Shown here: positions 16,235 to 25,542 of the stretch, piece by piece | How the letters are laid out: the number at the start of each line of letters is the position of its first letter | Position numbering within the stretch: position 1 is the stretch's first letter | NCBI RefSeq assembly: GCF_900240385.1 | Contig: NZ_OEQH01000001.1 | Span: forward strand, 124,001-188,000 | DNA from: Clostridium minihomine | GTDB lineage: Bacteria > Bacillota > Clostridia > Oscillospirales > Acutalibacteraceae | Length of the DNA: 64,000 nucleotides | Reading direction: 5' to 3' | Program-made: the position numbers and the translations under genes | Notes under the pieces: model-generated | What the model was told of the DNA's origin: nothing | Seen by the model: the letters and a program-made list of their open reading frames with translations, nothing else | The model's database searches: none

Positions 16235-17473
16235 TTATTGATACAACGGCAGATCCCATAAGTCTTTTGGGGTATCAATTCGATTTATGTGTAAGAAATT
16301 GAATGTTCCATCCAGATCCATCAGCAGGTAATTTGATTTACTGAAGGGCAAAACATTGGTAAAAAAACGATCGTTGACCGTTGCACCTTCATTAAGAGCC
16401 CAATTTCCGAAATTTTCTTCCAGTAAATACAGAATGCCGTCTTCGCTTAATAAGATGGCCGTCCCTTGCTGAGACTGAATGTCAAATAGATTTCCCTTTA
16501 AATCTTCGCGGTGCATTTCTATGACTCTCTTACCTTGGCGGAAAGAAACCGCTGCAAGGCCGCCCTGATCGCCAATTGCTATCAGCGTATTGCGACTTCC
16601 TGTTTCGTCCTGCAAGCATTTGATTTGCCGAATTCGGTTTGATAAAATATCTAACGTTTCTTCCGTTTTTAATTTTCCGTTTTCATATTTTACAAAATGC
16701 AATTGCCCCTGATTGGTTCCCACCGCCAAATAATTGTCTTCGATTGTTTCCAAACAGCTTACACCAGAAATAGCGCAGCTTTCCTCGGTATGAAGCACCA
16801 GCCGGTACTCCTGATTTTCTTTTTTCAGTTCTAAAATATTCAGCGTATCCTCTGCGCTTTGCATCACGAATATACCATCGCTGATGGTGCAGCAAAGTTC
16901 CAATCCCTGAAAATCCGGATCGGTTAGAATTTTTTGAATTGTTATGGGTTCGGACAGATCCGCAATGGCAGGGGAGGACTGGCCGGAAAGCAGATAGCAG
17001 CCGCCTCGAATTCCCAAGAGTACCAGCGTTCCATCTTGCAATTTGCTCAGAAAGGGAATGGTTTCGTTGATTTCTTTCAGGGGCAGGCTCCATTCCATTT
17101 CTATTTGTTTGGGATCCGAAAACTTATTCATCGAATCCAAAAGGGCAAATTGCACTTGTCTTTCGATGCTGCTCAACAGAAACAGATTTTCCTGTATCCG
17201 GGCAAACGACTTTAAAAAACCTTCAAAACCAAAGGCTCCCCGCTGTGAAATCGGGTGAATAGCAAGGGTGGTTTGCTGGATGTTCTTTGCATATACCCGG
17301 TAATAGGGAATCAGCTCTGTCAGCAATTGTTCTTCGGCTTTGGCCAGTGCTTCTAATTGTTGCTGAAACTCTTCATCTAATCTTCCGTTTGACTGACATT
17401 CGTTCAGTTTTTCTCTCAGCGCCTGAACCTGATTTTTAAACTCTTTTCCGTCAACGGACAAATTCACTTTCAT
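16235..17473 (-). CDS. Propeller-like protein between the MoxR and VWA genes
   Basis: This 412-residue protein starts with a helical, probably coiled-coil segment (about residues 1-70), then shows about six repeats of alternating strands with motifs such as NYLAVGTNQGQLHFV and GILYLLEENFGNW, which look like beta-propeller blades. There is no signal peptide. Its ATG overlaps the stop of the MoxR gene by four bases, so the two are coupled. MoxR-VWA-beta-propeller ternary systems have been described computationally as likely conflict or defence systems; this protein occupies the propeller position. I cannot assign it to a specific propeller subfamily by eye. Confidence 0.7.
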   Translation of the reverse strand: MKVNLSVDGKEFKNQVQALREKLNECQSNGRLDEEFQQQLEALAKAEEQLLTELIPYYRVYAKNIQQTTLAIHPISQRGAFGFEGFLKSFARIQENLFLLSSIERQVQFALLDSMNKFSDPKQIEMEWSLPLKEINETIPFLSKLQDGTLVLLGIRGGCYLLSGQSSPAIADLSEPITIQKILTDPDFQGLELCCTISDGIFVMQSAEDTLNILELKKENQEYRLVLHTEESCAISGVSCLETIEDNYLAVGTNQGQLHFVKYENGKLKTEETLDILSNRIRQIKCLQDETGSRNTLIAIGDQGGLAAVSFRQGKRVIEMHREDLKGNLFDIQSQQGTAILLSEDGILYLLEENFGNWALNEGATVNDRFFTNVLPFSKSNYLLMDLDGTFNFLHINRIDTPKDLWDLPLYQ

Positions 17474-19581
17474 GGTTTTTCACCGCTGTTTTCCAGATAC
17501 TCTAACAGTGCTTTGGAATGTTCCAAATGAGATACTTTCTGATCAAAATCCTGATATTTTTGTACATTAATCCGCAAAGCGTCTTCCGGCGAGGATTCGA
17601 AAATTTCCTTTAGCTCATTTGGCAGTGCTTTTCTGGACGGACCGGCTCCAAACAGAAGATGAACCACGTCGAGAGTGCTGAGTGTTTCCATAGCCGGACG
17701 AATATAGTGATAAGGGCGGGTGCGAGTTTCATCATAGGCAGTGGTGGCGGCACCAATGCCTTTGGACTGAATGTTCCAACCTTCTGCCGCAGGAAAAAAG
17801 CCAAAGCGCACCGCTTGTGAAAGAATATAGTTTTGATCGTCGGCATATGTGATGGAACTGATAAAACCATCCCACAAAGCTTTGCTCAAATCCTTTTCTT
17901 CCCCTAAATTCCAATTGTCTAAAACATGCAGAATATTGCGGATAGACAGCACCGATTCCCTCAGTTCCAGTTCCTCTGTGTTGGCATCCTGGGGGTCATC
18001 GGGGTCTTTCCATTTTCCCATAAAGACATTTTGCGTCACCCGGCACAACTGAGAAAAGCGAAACAGTTCTTCTAGGGTTCGTTTGGGATCGGGAAGGGGA
18101 AGCCGCCCGGCCTGGTCGGTTAATCGTGCGATTATGATACGAAAAAGTTCGTTCTGTTCCGGGAATTCCTGATCTTCTAAAGCACCGGTGATTTTTTGGG
18201 GAACATAGTTGTATTCAAGGGTGACAAAGCGCGATTTAAACGCAGGGTTCAGTTCGTTGGTTCCCTCATAATGAACCATTTGGGTGGATAGGTTTCCGGT
18301 ACCGATAAATGCAAAACCGGGTTTGATTAAAACTGGGCCAACCCCGGTGATATATGCCGTGCTGCCTGCATGGCGCTGCAAAATATCGTTGAGGGCAATC
18401 AGGTTTTGCATAGCAATGGTGTTTAGTTCGTCTACAATAACCGGACGACCTTCTTTTACGGCCATCAAAATTTCCCGTTCGGTTTTCCGGATTTCTGTTC
18501 CGAAAGCGCTGTTGCTGGCCACCAATAAATCCGAAAAACTTTTCCAAATCTGAATTTTCAGCTGAAGCTGTTCTTCATTGGTCATTTGGCTCAGTCTTTC
18601 CCGGTGATCCCCCATCCACTGATCAAAATCGTCGATGATGCTATTCAGATAATCCACAAAAGAGCCATGGGAAAAGCTTTGCTTGAGATACAAAGTTTTT
18701 TCCACAAACATATCTTCATAGGTTAAATTGTGAGAACCAGAGATAAAAAGCGGCTGTAACGATTCCACTTCTTCTTTACTTCCGCTGGCCAATAGGGTTT
18801 CATAGTGATTTTTTCGGTCTTCGTTCAGCTCTTTGAATTTTTGGATTGCATCGGCTTCGGTTGCACTGGGGTTGGAACAGTACCATTGTTCCAAGGATTC
18901 TTCCAGTTCTTTTTGGATTTTGTTTTGAATGGTGAAATCCAGAGCTGCTTCTGTTGCCAATTGTGTTTTTCCGCTGCCGAGATGCCCGACAATGTAAACC
19001 GGAACACCCAAATTTAAAGAATCAATTACTTTTTGCTTTGCGTTTTTTACATAGGGTACTGTCACCAAACGCTGTTGATGCTGTGTTTTGATATCACTGA
19101 GTAATTGGCGCTTATAATAAACGGCCCAAGCTTCGGGAGAGCGCTCTAACAGAAGTGCCAATTCTGTTTTCAGCTGGGTGATACAATCCACCCGATATCT
19201 GGTAGCAGAGTTGCTTCCATAATGTTTGCTCTTCCTGATTTCGCGATTTAGCCTTCGTTCCCAGCGCAAAAAGAATTCATGGTACTGTATTAAATTTTCT
19301 AGTTCCTGTATCTGACAATATTTGTTTTCGCTTTCTTGTTCCACATACGCTTTATATTTTTGATAATATACGTTATCCGGTGCCGCAGTAACCGGTTGGA
19401 CATTCTCTCTTTTTTCTAATTTGCGAAATGCATGAAAAAAAGAGCGGGTTTCATTTGTGAGGATGTCTTTCTCATCCTCTGATGACTGTACGGCGTTTTG
19501 GCGCAATTCATTGTTATACCAACTTTGCATTTCTTCCATGGTGGGAAGATAAGCTGGATCAAATTTATTTTGTTGGCTCAC
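17470..19581 (-). CDS. MoxR-like AAA+ ATPase
   Basis: This 703-residue protein has a helical N-terminal extension of about 180 residues followed by an AAA+ domain. Walker A (GHLGSGKT) is at residues 199-206 and Walker B (VIVDEL) ends with Asp 384 and Glu 385. A sensor 1-like FIGTGN and an arginine-containing NPAFKSRF finger region follow. The layout fits the MoxR group of ATPases that remodel protein complexes. The start is taken as GTG 19581 because GGAGG (19590-19594) is eight bases upstream; upstream in-frame ATGs have no such site. It is the first gene of the operon and has an extended -10 promoter just upstream. Confidence 0.88.
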   Translation of the reverse strand: MSQQNKFDPAYLPTMEEMQSWYNNELRQNAVQSSEDEKDILTNETRSFFHAFRKLEKRENVQPVTAAPDNVYYQKYKAYVEQESENKYCQIQELENLIQYHEFFLRWERRLNREIRKSKHYGSNSATRYRVDCITQLKTELALLLERSPEAWAVYYKRQLLSDIKTQHQQRLVTVPYVKNAKQKVIDSLNLGVPVYIVGHLGSGKTQLATEAALDFTIQNKIQKELEESLEQWYCSNPSATEADAIQKFKELNEDRKNHYETLLASGSKEEVESLQPLFISGSHNLTYEDMFVEKTLYLKQSFSHGSFVDYLNSIIDDFDQWMGDHRERLSQMTNEEQLQLKIQIWKSFSDLLVASNSAFGTEIRKTEREILMAVKEGRPVIVDELNTIAMQNLIALNDILQRHAGSTAYITGVGPVLIKPGFAFIGTGNLSTQMVHYEGTNELNPAFKSRFVTLEYNYVPQKITGALEDQEFPEQNELFRIIIARLTDQAGRLPLPDPKRTLEELFRFSQLCRVTQNVFMGKWKDPDDPQDANTEELELRESVLSIRNILHVLDNWNLGEEKDLSKALWDGFISSITYADDQNYILSQAVRFGFFPAAEGWNIQSKGIGAATTAYDETRTRPYHYIRPAMETLSTLDVVHLLFGAGPSRKALPNELKEIFESSPEDALRINVQKYQDFDQKVSHLEHSKALLEYLENSGEKP

Positions 19582-19615
19582 AGAGTTTTCCTCCATTGCA
19601 TCATGATCTAGAGTC

Positions 19616-19624
19616 ATTATAACA
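19616..19624 (-). promoter_or_regulatory. Extended -10 promoter of the MoxR-VWA operon
   Basis: TGTTATAAT on the minus strand is a TGnTATAAT extended -10 element. No good -35 is seen at standard spacing, which extended -10 promoters tolerate. Transcription would begin about 28 bases before the GTG start. Confidence 0.65.
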
Positions 19625-19783
19625 GAAAAACAGCAGATCGTTTTCACGGAATAGCCGCTTTGGTGTGGATTATGATTTCTTATCCTTCCGGCCGCCACAC
19701 TCGTTATTTTGTTTGTGGCAGTAGAATTTTATCAGGTGTTAAATGACCAAAAACTGGCCAAAGACAGATAAATACTGATAAAC

Positions 19784-19820
19784 GAAAATCCCGAATTTTT
19801 GTAAATTCGGGATTTTCATC
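19784..19820. terminator. Terminator after oleate hydratase
   Basis: GAAAATCCCGAATTT and AAATTCGGGATTTTC form a long stem with a four-base loop. T-rich tails exist in both directions. It separates the oleate hydratase transcript from the MoxR operon. Confidence 0.88.
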
Positions 19821-19839
19821 AGATTATCAAATGAGAGGA

Positions 19840-21633
19840 TTAAAGAATTCCATGTTCTTTTAATAACACTTCAATATCAGTTCCTGCCAGTTGTTTTAAA
19901 ATCTTGCGTTTTGTCAGAGGAGGCAAGTGCATTTCAAACTTTTCTCCATCCAACAGGCATGTGCCGGCATTTAACAGATAACGGATATCGTATCTGGAAC
20001 CAAATACTTCCGGAACCCCTTTTTCCACTCCGGTCAAGACGTATACGGCTTCCATTGCGGTACGTCCGGAATACTCAATGGTAAACACGGTATCACGTCC
20101 CGGATCATCCAATGTTTCTGCAAACTGACCAAGGAACGCAAAGTTCACCGCGTTCTTCGGAACAACATAAGGCCGATCACCGGATTCACGAACCATAAAT
20201 TGAGAAGTAATAAACGGCATCATAACAGGTACAGCCGTGCAGGAATCTGCCAATTCTTCTATTTCATTTTCGGGCACGCCCAAATGATACAGCCATTCCT
20301 TGGTGATTTCTTTTCCGGTGCAATCTCTCATGGGCTTTTTGATATAGTCGCCGGGGATATCGCTGAATAAACCATAAACCCAAACAATAACGTCTTTTTC
20401 CGGCTGGCCGTAATATTGCTCCTGACGGTTGATGGTCCAGCTTGTCAGCCAAGAAGAGTCGATGGCGGTGATAATGCCGCCGGTTACGGTGCGGCCGGTA
20501 TAGGGGGAACGTTTTGTAATTTTTTCAATGTATTTTGGAACGCGTTCGTCGTGGCAAGTTACAGTGCAGGATTCCCAATTGGATTTTTCGGGATCCGAGC
20601 AGAATTTTTCGGGTCTGCCGAATTCCTCAGACTGCGCCGCAATATTTTTCCACAGTGTCCAGCAGCCGCCCGGCTCTTTATTGAAGGGAGCGGGGGTGTT
20701 GTCATCACCGTAACCCGATCCTTCGGTCATGGATCCATTGGTGATAAAGACCAAATCGTTCTCGGTCAGGTCAATGGAAATATCTTTTCCGTTTTTATCC
20801 ACTGCAACGATTTTTTTGGCCGCTTTCTTCTCATTTGTGATTGAGAATTCCACGTTATTGACGGTCACTCCATATTGGAACTTTGCGCCGTGCTCTTCCA
20901 GATACTTTACCATAGGCAGAACGAAAGAGGTGAATTGGTCATGGCGCGAGAACTGCAGAGCAGACAGATCCGGCAGTCCGCCAACGTGGTGGATAAAGCG
21001 GTTCATGTACAGCTTCATTTCCAGAGCACTATGCCAGTTTTCGAAAGCAAACATGGTTCTCCAATAAGTCCAGAAGTCGCTGTTCAAAAGCTCATCAGAG
21101 AAAATATCTTCGATGGATTTGTTTTCCAGCTGATCATCAGACATTGCAACGAAGAAAGCCAATTCTTTTGCCAAATCCTGGCCTAAGTTGAATTTTCCGT
21201 TGTCATACCGCTCTCCCTGGTTTTTGGTAATGCGGCAATTGCTGAAGTTGGGATCGTCATAGTTGGTATAGAAGAAGTGATCGAGCACCGTCATGCTGGG
21301 ATCTTCGGTGGAGGGGAGGGAACTAAAAAGGCTCCACAACACTTCAAAACAATGACCCATTTCACGGCCGCCGCGGGCCACATAACCTGCATTCTGCCGG
21401 ATGGCACCATCCAAAGAACCGCCGGGAATATCCAATTGCTCTAAGAAGGTAATTTTGCTGCCCTCCATATGAGCATCACGAATCAAAAAACAACCGGCAG
21501 CCAACGCACCGATTCCGGTACCGATTAGATAAGCCTGTTTCTCTTCAATTCCCTTGGGCTTTCTGGCATTTACTAAGGAATGATAAGTTCCATGGGTAAG
21601 AGTCAGCCGATCATCATGTGTTTTTAATTTCAC
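19840..21633 (-). CDS. ohyA: Oleate hydratase
   Basis: This 597-residue protein is a full-length oleate hydratase, an FAD-dependent enzyme that adds water to the cis-9 double bond of oleic acid to give 10-hydroxystearate and is thought to detoxify unsaturated fatty acids. The N-terminal dinucleotide motif GTGIGALAAG is at about residues 38-47, followed by EQLDIPGGSLDG and the RGGREMGHCFE block that carries the catalytic Glu. The start is GTG 21633 with AAGAAGGGA upstream. A TetR regulator lies upstream on the same strand, which suggests fatty-acid-responsive control. Confidence 0.95.
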   Translation of the reverse strand: MKLKTHDDRLTLTHGTYHSLVNARKPKGIEEKQAYLIGTGIGALAAGCFLIRDAHMEGSKITFLEQLDIPGGSLDGAIRQNAGYVARGGREMGHCFEVLWSLFSSLPSTEDPSMTVLDHFFYTNYDDPNFSNCRITKNQGERYDNGKFNLGQDLAKELAFFVAMSDDQLENKSIEDIFSDELLNSDFWTYWRTMFAFENWHSALEMKLYMNRFIHHVGGLPDLSALQFSRHDQFTSFVLPMVKYLEEHGAKFQYGVTVNNVEFSITNEKKAAKKIVAVDKNGKDISIDLTENDLVFITNGSMTEGSGYGDDNTPAPFNKEPGGCWTLWKNIAAQSEEFGRPEKFCSDPEKSNWESCTVTCHDERVPKYIEKITKRSPYTGRTVTGGIITAIDSSWLTSWTINRQEQYYGQPEKDVIVWVYGLFSDIPGDYIKKPMRDCTGKEITKEWLYHLGVPENEIEELADSCTAVPVMMPFITSQFMVRESGDRPYVVPKNAVNFAFLGQFAETLDDPGRDTVFTIEYSGRTAMEAVYVLTGVEKGVPEVFGSRYDIRYLLNAGTCLLDGEKFEMHLPPLTKRKILKQLAGTDIEVLLKEHGIL

Positions 21634-21927
21634 GTTGATCCCTTCTTTCTAAAATTTTAAAGCGTATTTTATTCTGTTAATCAATGCTTGCGGATACTTT
21701 CTGTTTGATCGGCCGCAGCCTATCAGTCATCGAATATCCTTTGTTGATTGGGAAGGATTATACGCAGTGTAGGTTTTCTGTAAATCTATCATATCGGTTT
21801 TTTTAGCATCCTTCATTAGGCAAACAGGGTCTAGTGTTCGATTTTTTATCATTTGCTAATTTATGTCTGGGTATTTGGGCGTTTCCATTCGAATGTTTGA
21901 GAAAAAACAAAATAAAAAGGCAGGGGA

Positions 21928-22497
21928 TCAGGAGTCGTGCAATGCCGCACTGTGCCTTAAAGATGCCTCAATGTTTCCTGCAAAAAGCTGGCCAATCCGG
22001 CGAATGACAGTGTCGGGATCTTCCTTCATGCCGGCGGCAATCCAGCGCAAAACCATTTCGGTCAGGGCACACTGATAGAAAGAAGCGATCAGCTTGCGGT
22101 CTTCTTCAGAAGCAGGAATTCCTTCACTCACGTTTTCCACAAAGCGGATCATAACGTTTCCGGCCACATTGTAGATGTAATTTACTAAAGTCTCTCTCTG
22201 CATGGAATTATAGACATGATAAACGGCGGTTTTATTATCAACAGCAAATTTGGCAGCCACAATAAAGCTTTCTTCCCAAGAAAGGGTTTCGTTATATTTA
22301 TCAATGACAATTTGAAGCTCTGTTTGAAAGATTTCTGACAAAAGCACATAAACATCGGTATAATAATAGTAAAAAGTATTTCGATTAATTTCACATGCTT
22401 CAGCAATATCCTTAACGGTAATTTTGTTCAGTGGACGTTTGTTCAGCATCTGTACAAATACCTGGCGAATCATTTTTTTGGTATATTGCTGTGCCAA
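21928..22497 (-). CDS. TetR/AcrR family transcriptional regulator
   Basis: This 189-residue regulator has a typical N-terminal helix-turn-helix (ITVKDIAEACEINRNTFYYYY, about residues 25-45) and a helical ligand-binding domain. The start is TTG 22497, with GGAGG (22505-22509) seven bases upstream; the longer frame upstream is not coding. Its own promoter lies at 22535-22562. It precedes ohyA by about 290 bases on the same strand and is the likely controller of that gene, perhaps responding to fatty acids. That link is from proximity only. Confidence 0.85.
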   Translation of the reverse strand: MAQQYTKKMIRQVFVQMLNKRPLNKITVKDIAEACEINRNTFYYYYTDVYVLLSEIFQTELQIVIDKYNETLSWEESFIVAAKFAVDNKTAVYHVYNSMQRETLVNYIYNVAGNVMIRFVENVSEGIPASEEDRKLIASFYQCALTEMVLRWIAAGMKEDPDTVIRRIGQLFAGNIEASLRHSAALHDS

Positions 22498-22534
22498 GCT
22501 ACCGCCTCCTTTATGCTTTGTTTGGTACTCAAAA

Positions 22535-22562
22535 ATTATAGCATACGGCAATTTATTTGCAA
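22535..22562 (-). promoter_or_regulatory. Promoter of the tetR gene
   Basis: Minus-strand TTGCAA (22557-22562) and TATAAT (22535-22540) are 16 bases apart. Transcription would begin about 30 bases before the TTG start. Confidence 0.7.
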
Positions 22563-22796
22563 ATTGCCCCATTTTAATCATGTGGGATATGCCTGGGATT
22601 TTGGACGAGCAGTTTGCGGCCGCTGTGCACAAAATGTTTTTTTCTGAATTAGATTGGCAGAAAAACCTTGCTGTATTTCTGGTTTAGCTTCGGATTCTGT
22701 GGCAAAGTAAAGTGAAGATATTGTGTGGCAGATGCAGCCGGGTTTATTCAGAGCAGACCAATTTTAAAAATAAAACATCAGAAATAATAAGACGGG

Positions 22797-23417
22797 ATGA
22801 GGACAATGAAGCAAAAGAAAAAGCAAATGGAACTTGTTCAGCTGCAAAATCAAATCTTGCAGTGCCGATTATGTCAAGAGGATTTTGGATTTGAACCGCA
22901 TCCGGTCATACAGGGGAATTCCGGGGCGAAAATTATGCAGATTAGCCAGGCTCCTTCTAAAAAGGTTCATGAAACGGGGCGGCCTTTTGATGATGCCAGC
23001 GGAAAAAAGCTGCGCAAAGAGTGGTATGGAATATCTGACGAGGATTTTTATAATCCGAATTGTTTTTATATTGTGTCTATGGCACATTGCTATCCGGGAA
23101 AATCGCCTAATGGCGGCGACCGCCGCCCACCTAAAATTTGTTCCCGGCAATGGCTTTTAAAAGAAATGTCTTTGGTGGAAAATGAAATTTATATTATTAT
23201 TGGAAGCTATGCAGCAGAGTTTTTCTTTCCGGGGCAGAAAATTACCGCATTGGCTTTTGAAAACAAGCAAATCAATGGCAAACCCGCCTATATTCTGCCG
23301 CATCCTTCGCCTTTGAACATGAAATGGTTCAAAGATTATCCGGAATTCACCAACACCAGAGTGTTGGAAATTCGAAAAGCAGTGCATCAGGTGTTGGGAA
23401 TTTCTGAATCGTGCTGA
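22797..23417 (+). CDS. Uracil-DNA glycosylase family 4-like protein
   Basis: This protein of about 206 residues resembles the iron-sulfur uracil-DNA glycosylases (family 4/5), which remove uracil from DNA. It has an N-terminal CRLC pair, two later Cys (in AHCYPGK and KICSRQ) that complete a four-Cys set for a [4Fe-4S] cluster, the QISQAPSKKVHETGRPFDDASG active-site block, and the C-terminal LPHPSPLN motif with the His. In many family 4 enzymes the first block reads GEAPG, so this copy diverges. ATG 22797 is used, but the true start may be 22806; neither has a strong ribosome site. Confidence 0.78.
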   Translation: MRTMKQKKKQMELVQLQNQILQCRLCQEDFGFEPHPVIQGNSGAKIMQISQAPSKKVHETGRPFDDASGKKLRKEWYGISDEDFYNPNCFYIVSMAHCYPGKSPNGGDRRPPKICSRQWLLKEMSLVENEIYIIIGSYAAEFFFPGQKITALAFENKQINGKPAYILPHPSPLNMKWFKDYPEFTNTRVLEIRKAVHQVLGISESC

Positions 23418-23565
23418 TTGTTTTTTCTGGCTTCTCGTGCCCGGCAAAGGGCAGAAAACAAGACCTTCAGAACCGCGTCTGAAGATCCCGGTTTTTTACC
23501 AAGGGCAACTGCGTTAGGTGGTTTCACAGCACTGCCATCTAACGAAAAGCCCCATCTGTCCTTTT

Positions 23566-24501
23566 TTACTGCGGCATATGGCAGTTCAGCCAAGTGATTA
23601 CATCTGTCATCACTTCATCCCGGTTGGTTTCGTTGAACATTTCGTGTCGGCCTTCCGAATATAGCCTTAGTTCCACATCTTTTACCCCATATCTTTTGTA
23701 AGTGCGAAACAGCCGTTTAACGCCTCTGCCGTTTTTCCCTACCGGATCTTTATCGCCGGAAAAGATCAGAATGGGCAGATCTTTTGGGATCTGATTCAGA
23801 TTTTCACGTTTTTCCAATTCTTTTAGACCAGTGAGAAAATCATAAAAGAATCCTGTGGTAAACACTGTTCCGCAAAAGGGGTCACTGATATATTGATCTA
23901 CTTCAGCGGTATCTCGGCTCAACCAGTCGAATGAGGTTCGGTTTGGCCGAAAGCGCCGGTTAAAATTGCCGAATAAAAGCTGATCCATTTTTTCACTGGG
24001 GGCGGTTCGGCCGTGTTTTTCTGCTTCTTTTTGCGCAATTCGCAGACCCATGTCCAGTGCAATTCCCTGTCTGCCGTTAGAACCGGAAAGAATTGCGCCT
24101 TGCAGTTCATTGCCATAAAGCATGATGTACCGCTGAACGGCAAAGGAACCCATGCTGTGCCCCAGCAAAAACAAAGGTAAACCCGGATGCTTTTCTTGGA
24201 TGATCTGGCTCAATTGATGCAGATCCTGCACCAGCCAGTGAAACCCATCCTGATCCGCAAGGTAGCCCAGTTTTTCCAGTGTGCCGGCTGTTTTTCCATG
24301 CCCTCTGTGGTCGTTTGCGTAAACTGCAAACCCCGAATTGGTCAGAATTTTTGCAAACCGTTCATATCGTTTTGCGGTTTCTGCCATGCCGTGGGATATC
24401 TGTACGATTCCCTTTATGGTTGCTGGATCTTCCGGAGTCCAGACATAAACAAATATTTCGGTTCCTTCTTCAGACTTAAATCGAAAATCATGACAAACCA
24501 C
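23566..24501 (-). CDS. Alpha/beta hydrolase, monoacylglycerol lipase-like
   Basis: This 311-residue protein is a serine hydrolase of the Hydrolase_4 (lysophospholipase/monoacylglycerol lipase) type. The HGMAE oxyanion motif is at about residue 36, NDHRGHG at about 63, the nucleophile motif GHSMGS at about 110, the catalytic Asp in FSGDKDP at about 250 and the His in GRHEMFNE at about 285. The start is GTG 24501 with GGGAGG upstream; there is no signal peptide, so it is cytoplasmic. It ends facing the glycosylase gene. A role in lipid turnover is likely, but the substrate is unproven. Confidence 0.87.
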   Translation of the reverse strand: MVCHDFRFKSEEGTEIFVYVWTPEDPATIKGIVQISHGMAETAKRYERFAKILTNSGFAVYANDHRGHGKTAGTLEKLGYLADQDGFHWLVQDLHQLSQIIQEKHPGLPLFLLGHSMGSFAVQRYIMLYGNELQGAILSGSNGRQGIALDMGLRIAQKEAEKHGRTAPSEKMDQLLFGNFNRRFRPNRTSFDWLSRDTAEVDQYISDPFCGTVFTTGFFYDFLTGLKELEKRENLNQIPKDLPILIFSGDKDPVGKNGRGVKRLFRTYKRYGVKDVELRLYSEGRHEMFNETNRDEVMTDVITWLNCHMPQ

Positions 24502-24776
24502 AATGATTCCTCCCGTTTTCGTTTTCTTAAAAGATGCTCTTTTTGTTTTGCGCAATAGAATGCCGAAACGTTTTAAATGGTATCAAAGCCCACAAAATAG
24601 CTTTACGCTGTTTTTGATGTTGCTATTTTATCTATCGTAACATATCTTGCCCAAATAGCAATCGGCAATTTAATCTGAGTGCATAGAAAGTTGGAATCAT
24701 CCAATCTTATTTTTATTTTCATAATAAGCACCGAAAAGCATGAAGCGTTCGTGGGGGGACAAGAGCTTAAAATAGA

Positions 24777-24822
24777 AATCGCCCTCAACAGGCATGAGCC
24801 TGCTGAGGGCGATTTGTTTTTT
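24777..24822. terminator. Strong terminator after the ABC importer operon
   Basis: AAATCGCCCTCA pairs with TGAGGGCGATTT, with an inner CAGGC/GCCTG stem and ATGA loop. A run of T follows on the plus strand and a T-rich tail on the minus strand, where it ends the importer operon. Confidence 0.9.
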
Positions 24823-24846
24823 TGTGCTATGAAAGATATCGTCAGG

Positions 24847-25542
24847 CTACCTTAAAATGTTTTCTACAATTTTTGCACGCAGGGATAATAAATGAGGATC
24901 ACCCAGCTTTCGTTCTCTTTGGGGCGTTTTGATTTCCAGTGATTCCAAAACGTGAGCCGGGCGTTTGGAAAACACCAAAATTTCATCTCCCAAAAGAAGT
25001 GCTTCGTCAATTTCGTGGGTGACAAATACAATGGCGCATTGACTTTTTTCCCAAAGCAGCAGCAGTTTTTCGATCATTTCAAACCGCAGGTTAAAATCCA
25101 AAGACTTGAAAGGCTCATCCATTAATAGAAGATCAGAGCCGTAATAAAAGGCACGAGCGATAGAGCAACGCTGCCGCATTCCGCCGGACAATTGATCGGG
25201 CAGATGTTTTTCGTACCCCTTTAACCCCACGTCTTCGATTAGGGACAGAATCTGCCGGGAATCTTCTGCATTCTTCACAAAGCGAATATTATCGTAAACA
25301 CTTTCCCAAGGCAGCAGTCTGTCTTCTTGAAACACATAGGCTGTTTTGGTGGAAGCATCCATTTGAATGGTTCCGTTGTCCGGGAGATCCAAACGGGAGA
25401 GCAGATTCAAAAAAGTGGATTTTCCACATCCTGAGGGCCCCACAATGCAAATGATTTTCCCTTTGTGCAAATGCATATTGATGTTTTCTAAAACAGGAAC
25501 ACCGTCAAAGCATTTGCAGATGTTTTCTAACCGAATTTGCAT
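24847..25542 (-). CDS. ABC importer ATPase, SsuB/TauB type
   Basis: This 231-residue ATPase has Walker A (GPSGCGKST) at about residue 38, the signature LSGGMRQR at about 130 and Walker B (LLLMDEPFKSLD) at about 152. This pattern fits the nitrate/sulfonate/taurine importer group. Its ATG shares one base with the permease stop (TAATG), so translation is coupled; the longer upstream frame overlaps the permease and is not used. It energises uptake with the permease and lipoprotein encoded just upstream. Confidence 0.9.
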   Translation of the reverse strand: MQIRLENICKCFDGVPVLENINMHLHKGKIICIVGPSGCGKSTFLNLLSRLDLPDNGTIQMDASTKTAYVFQEDRLLPWESVYDNIRFVKNAEDSRQILSLIEDVGLKGYEKHLPDQLSGGMRQRCSIARAFYYGSDLLLMDEPFKSLDFNLRFEMIEKLLLLWEKSQCAIVFVTHEIDEALLLGDEILVFSKRPAHVLESLEIKTPQRERKLGDPHLLSLRAKIVENILR

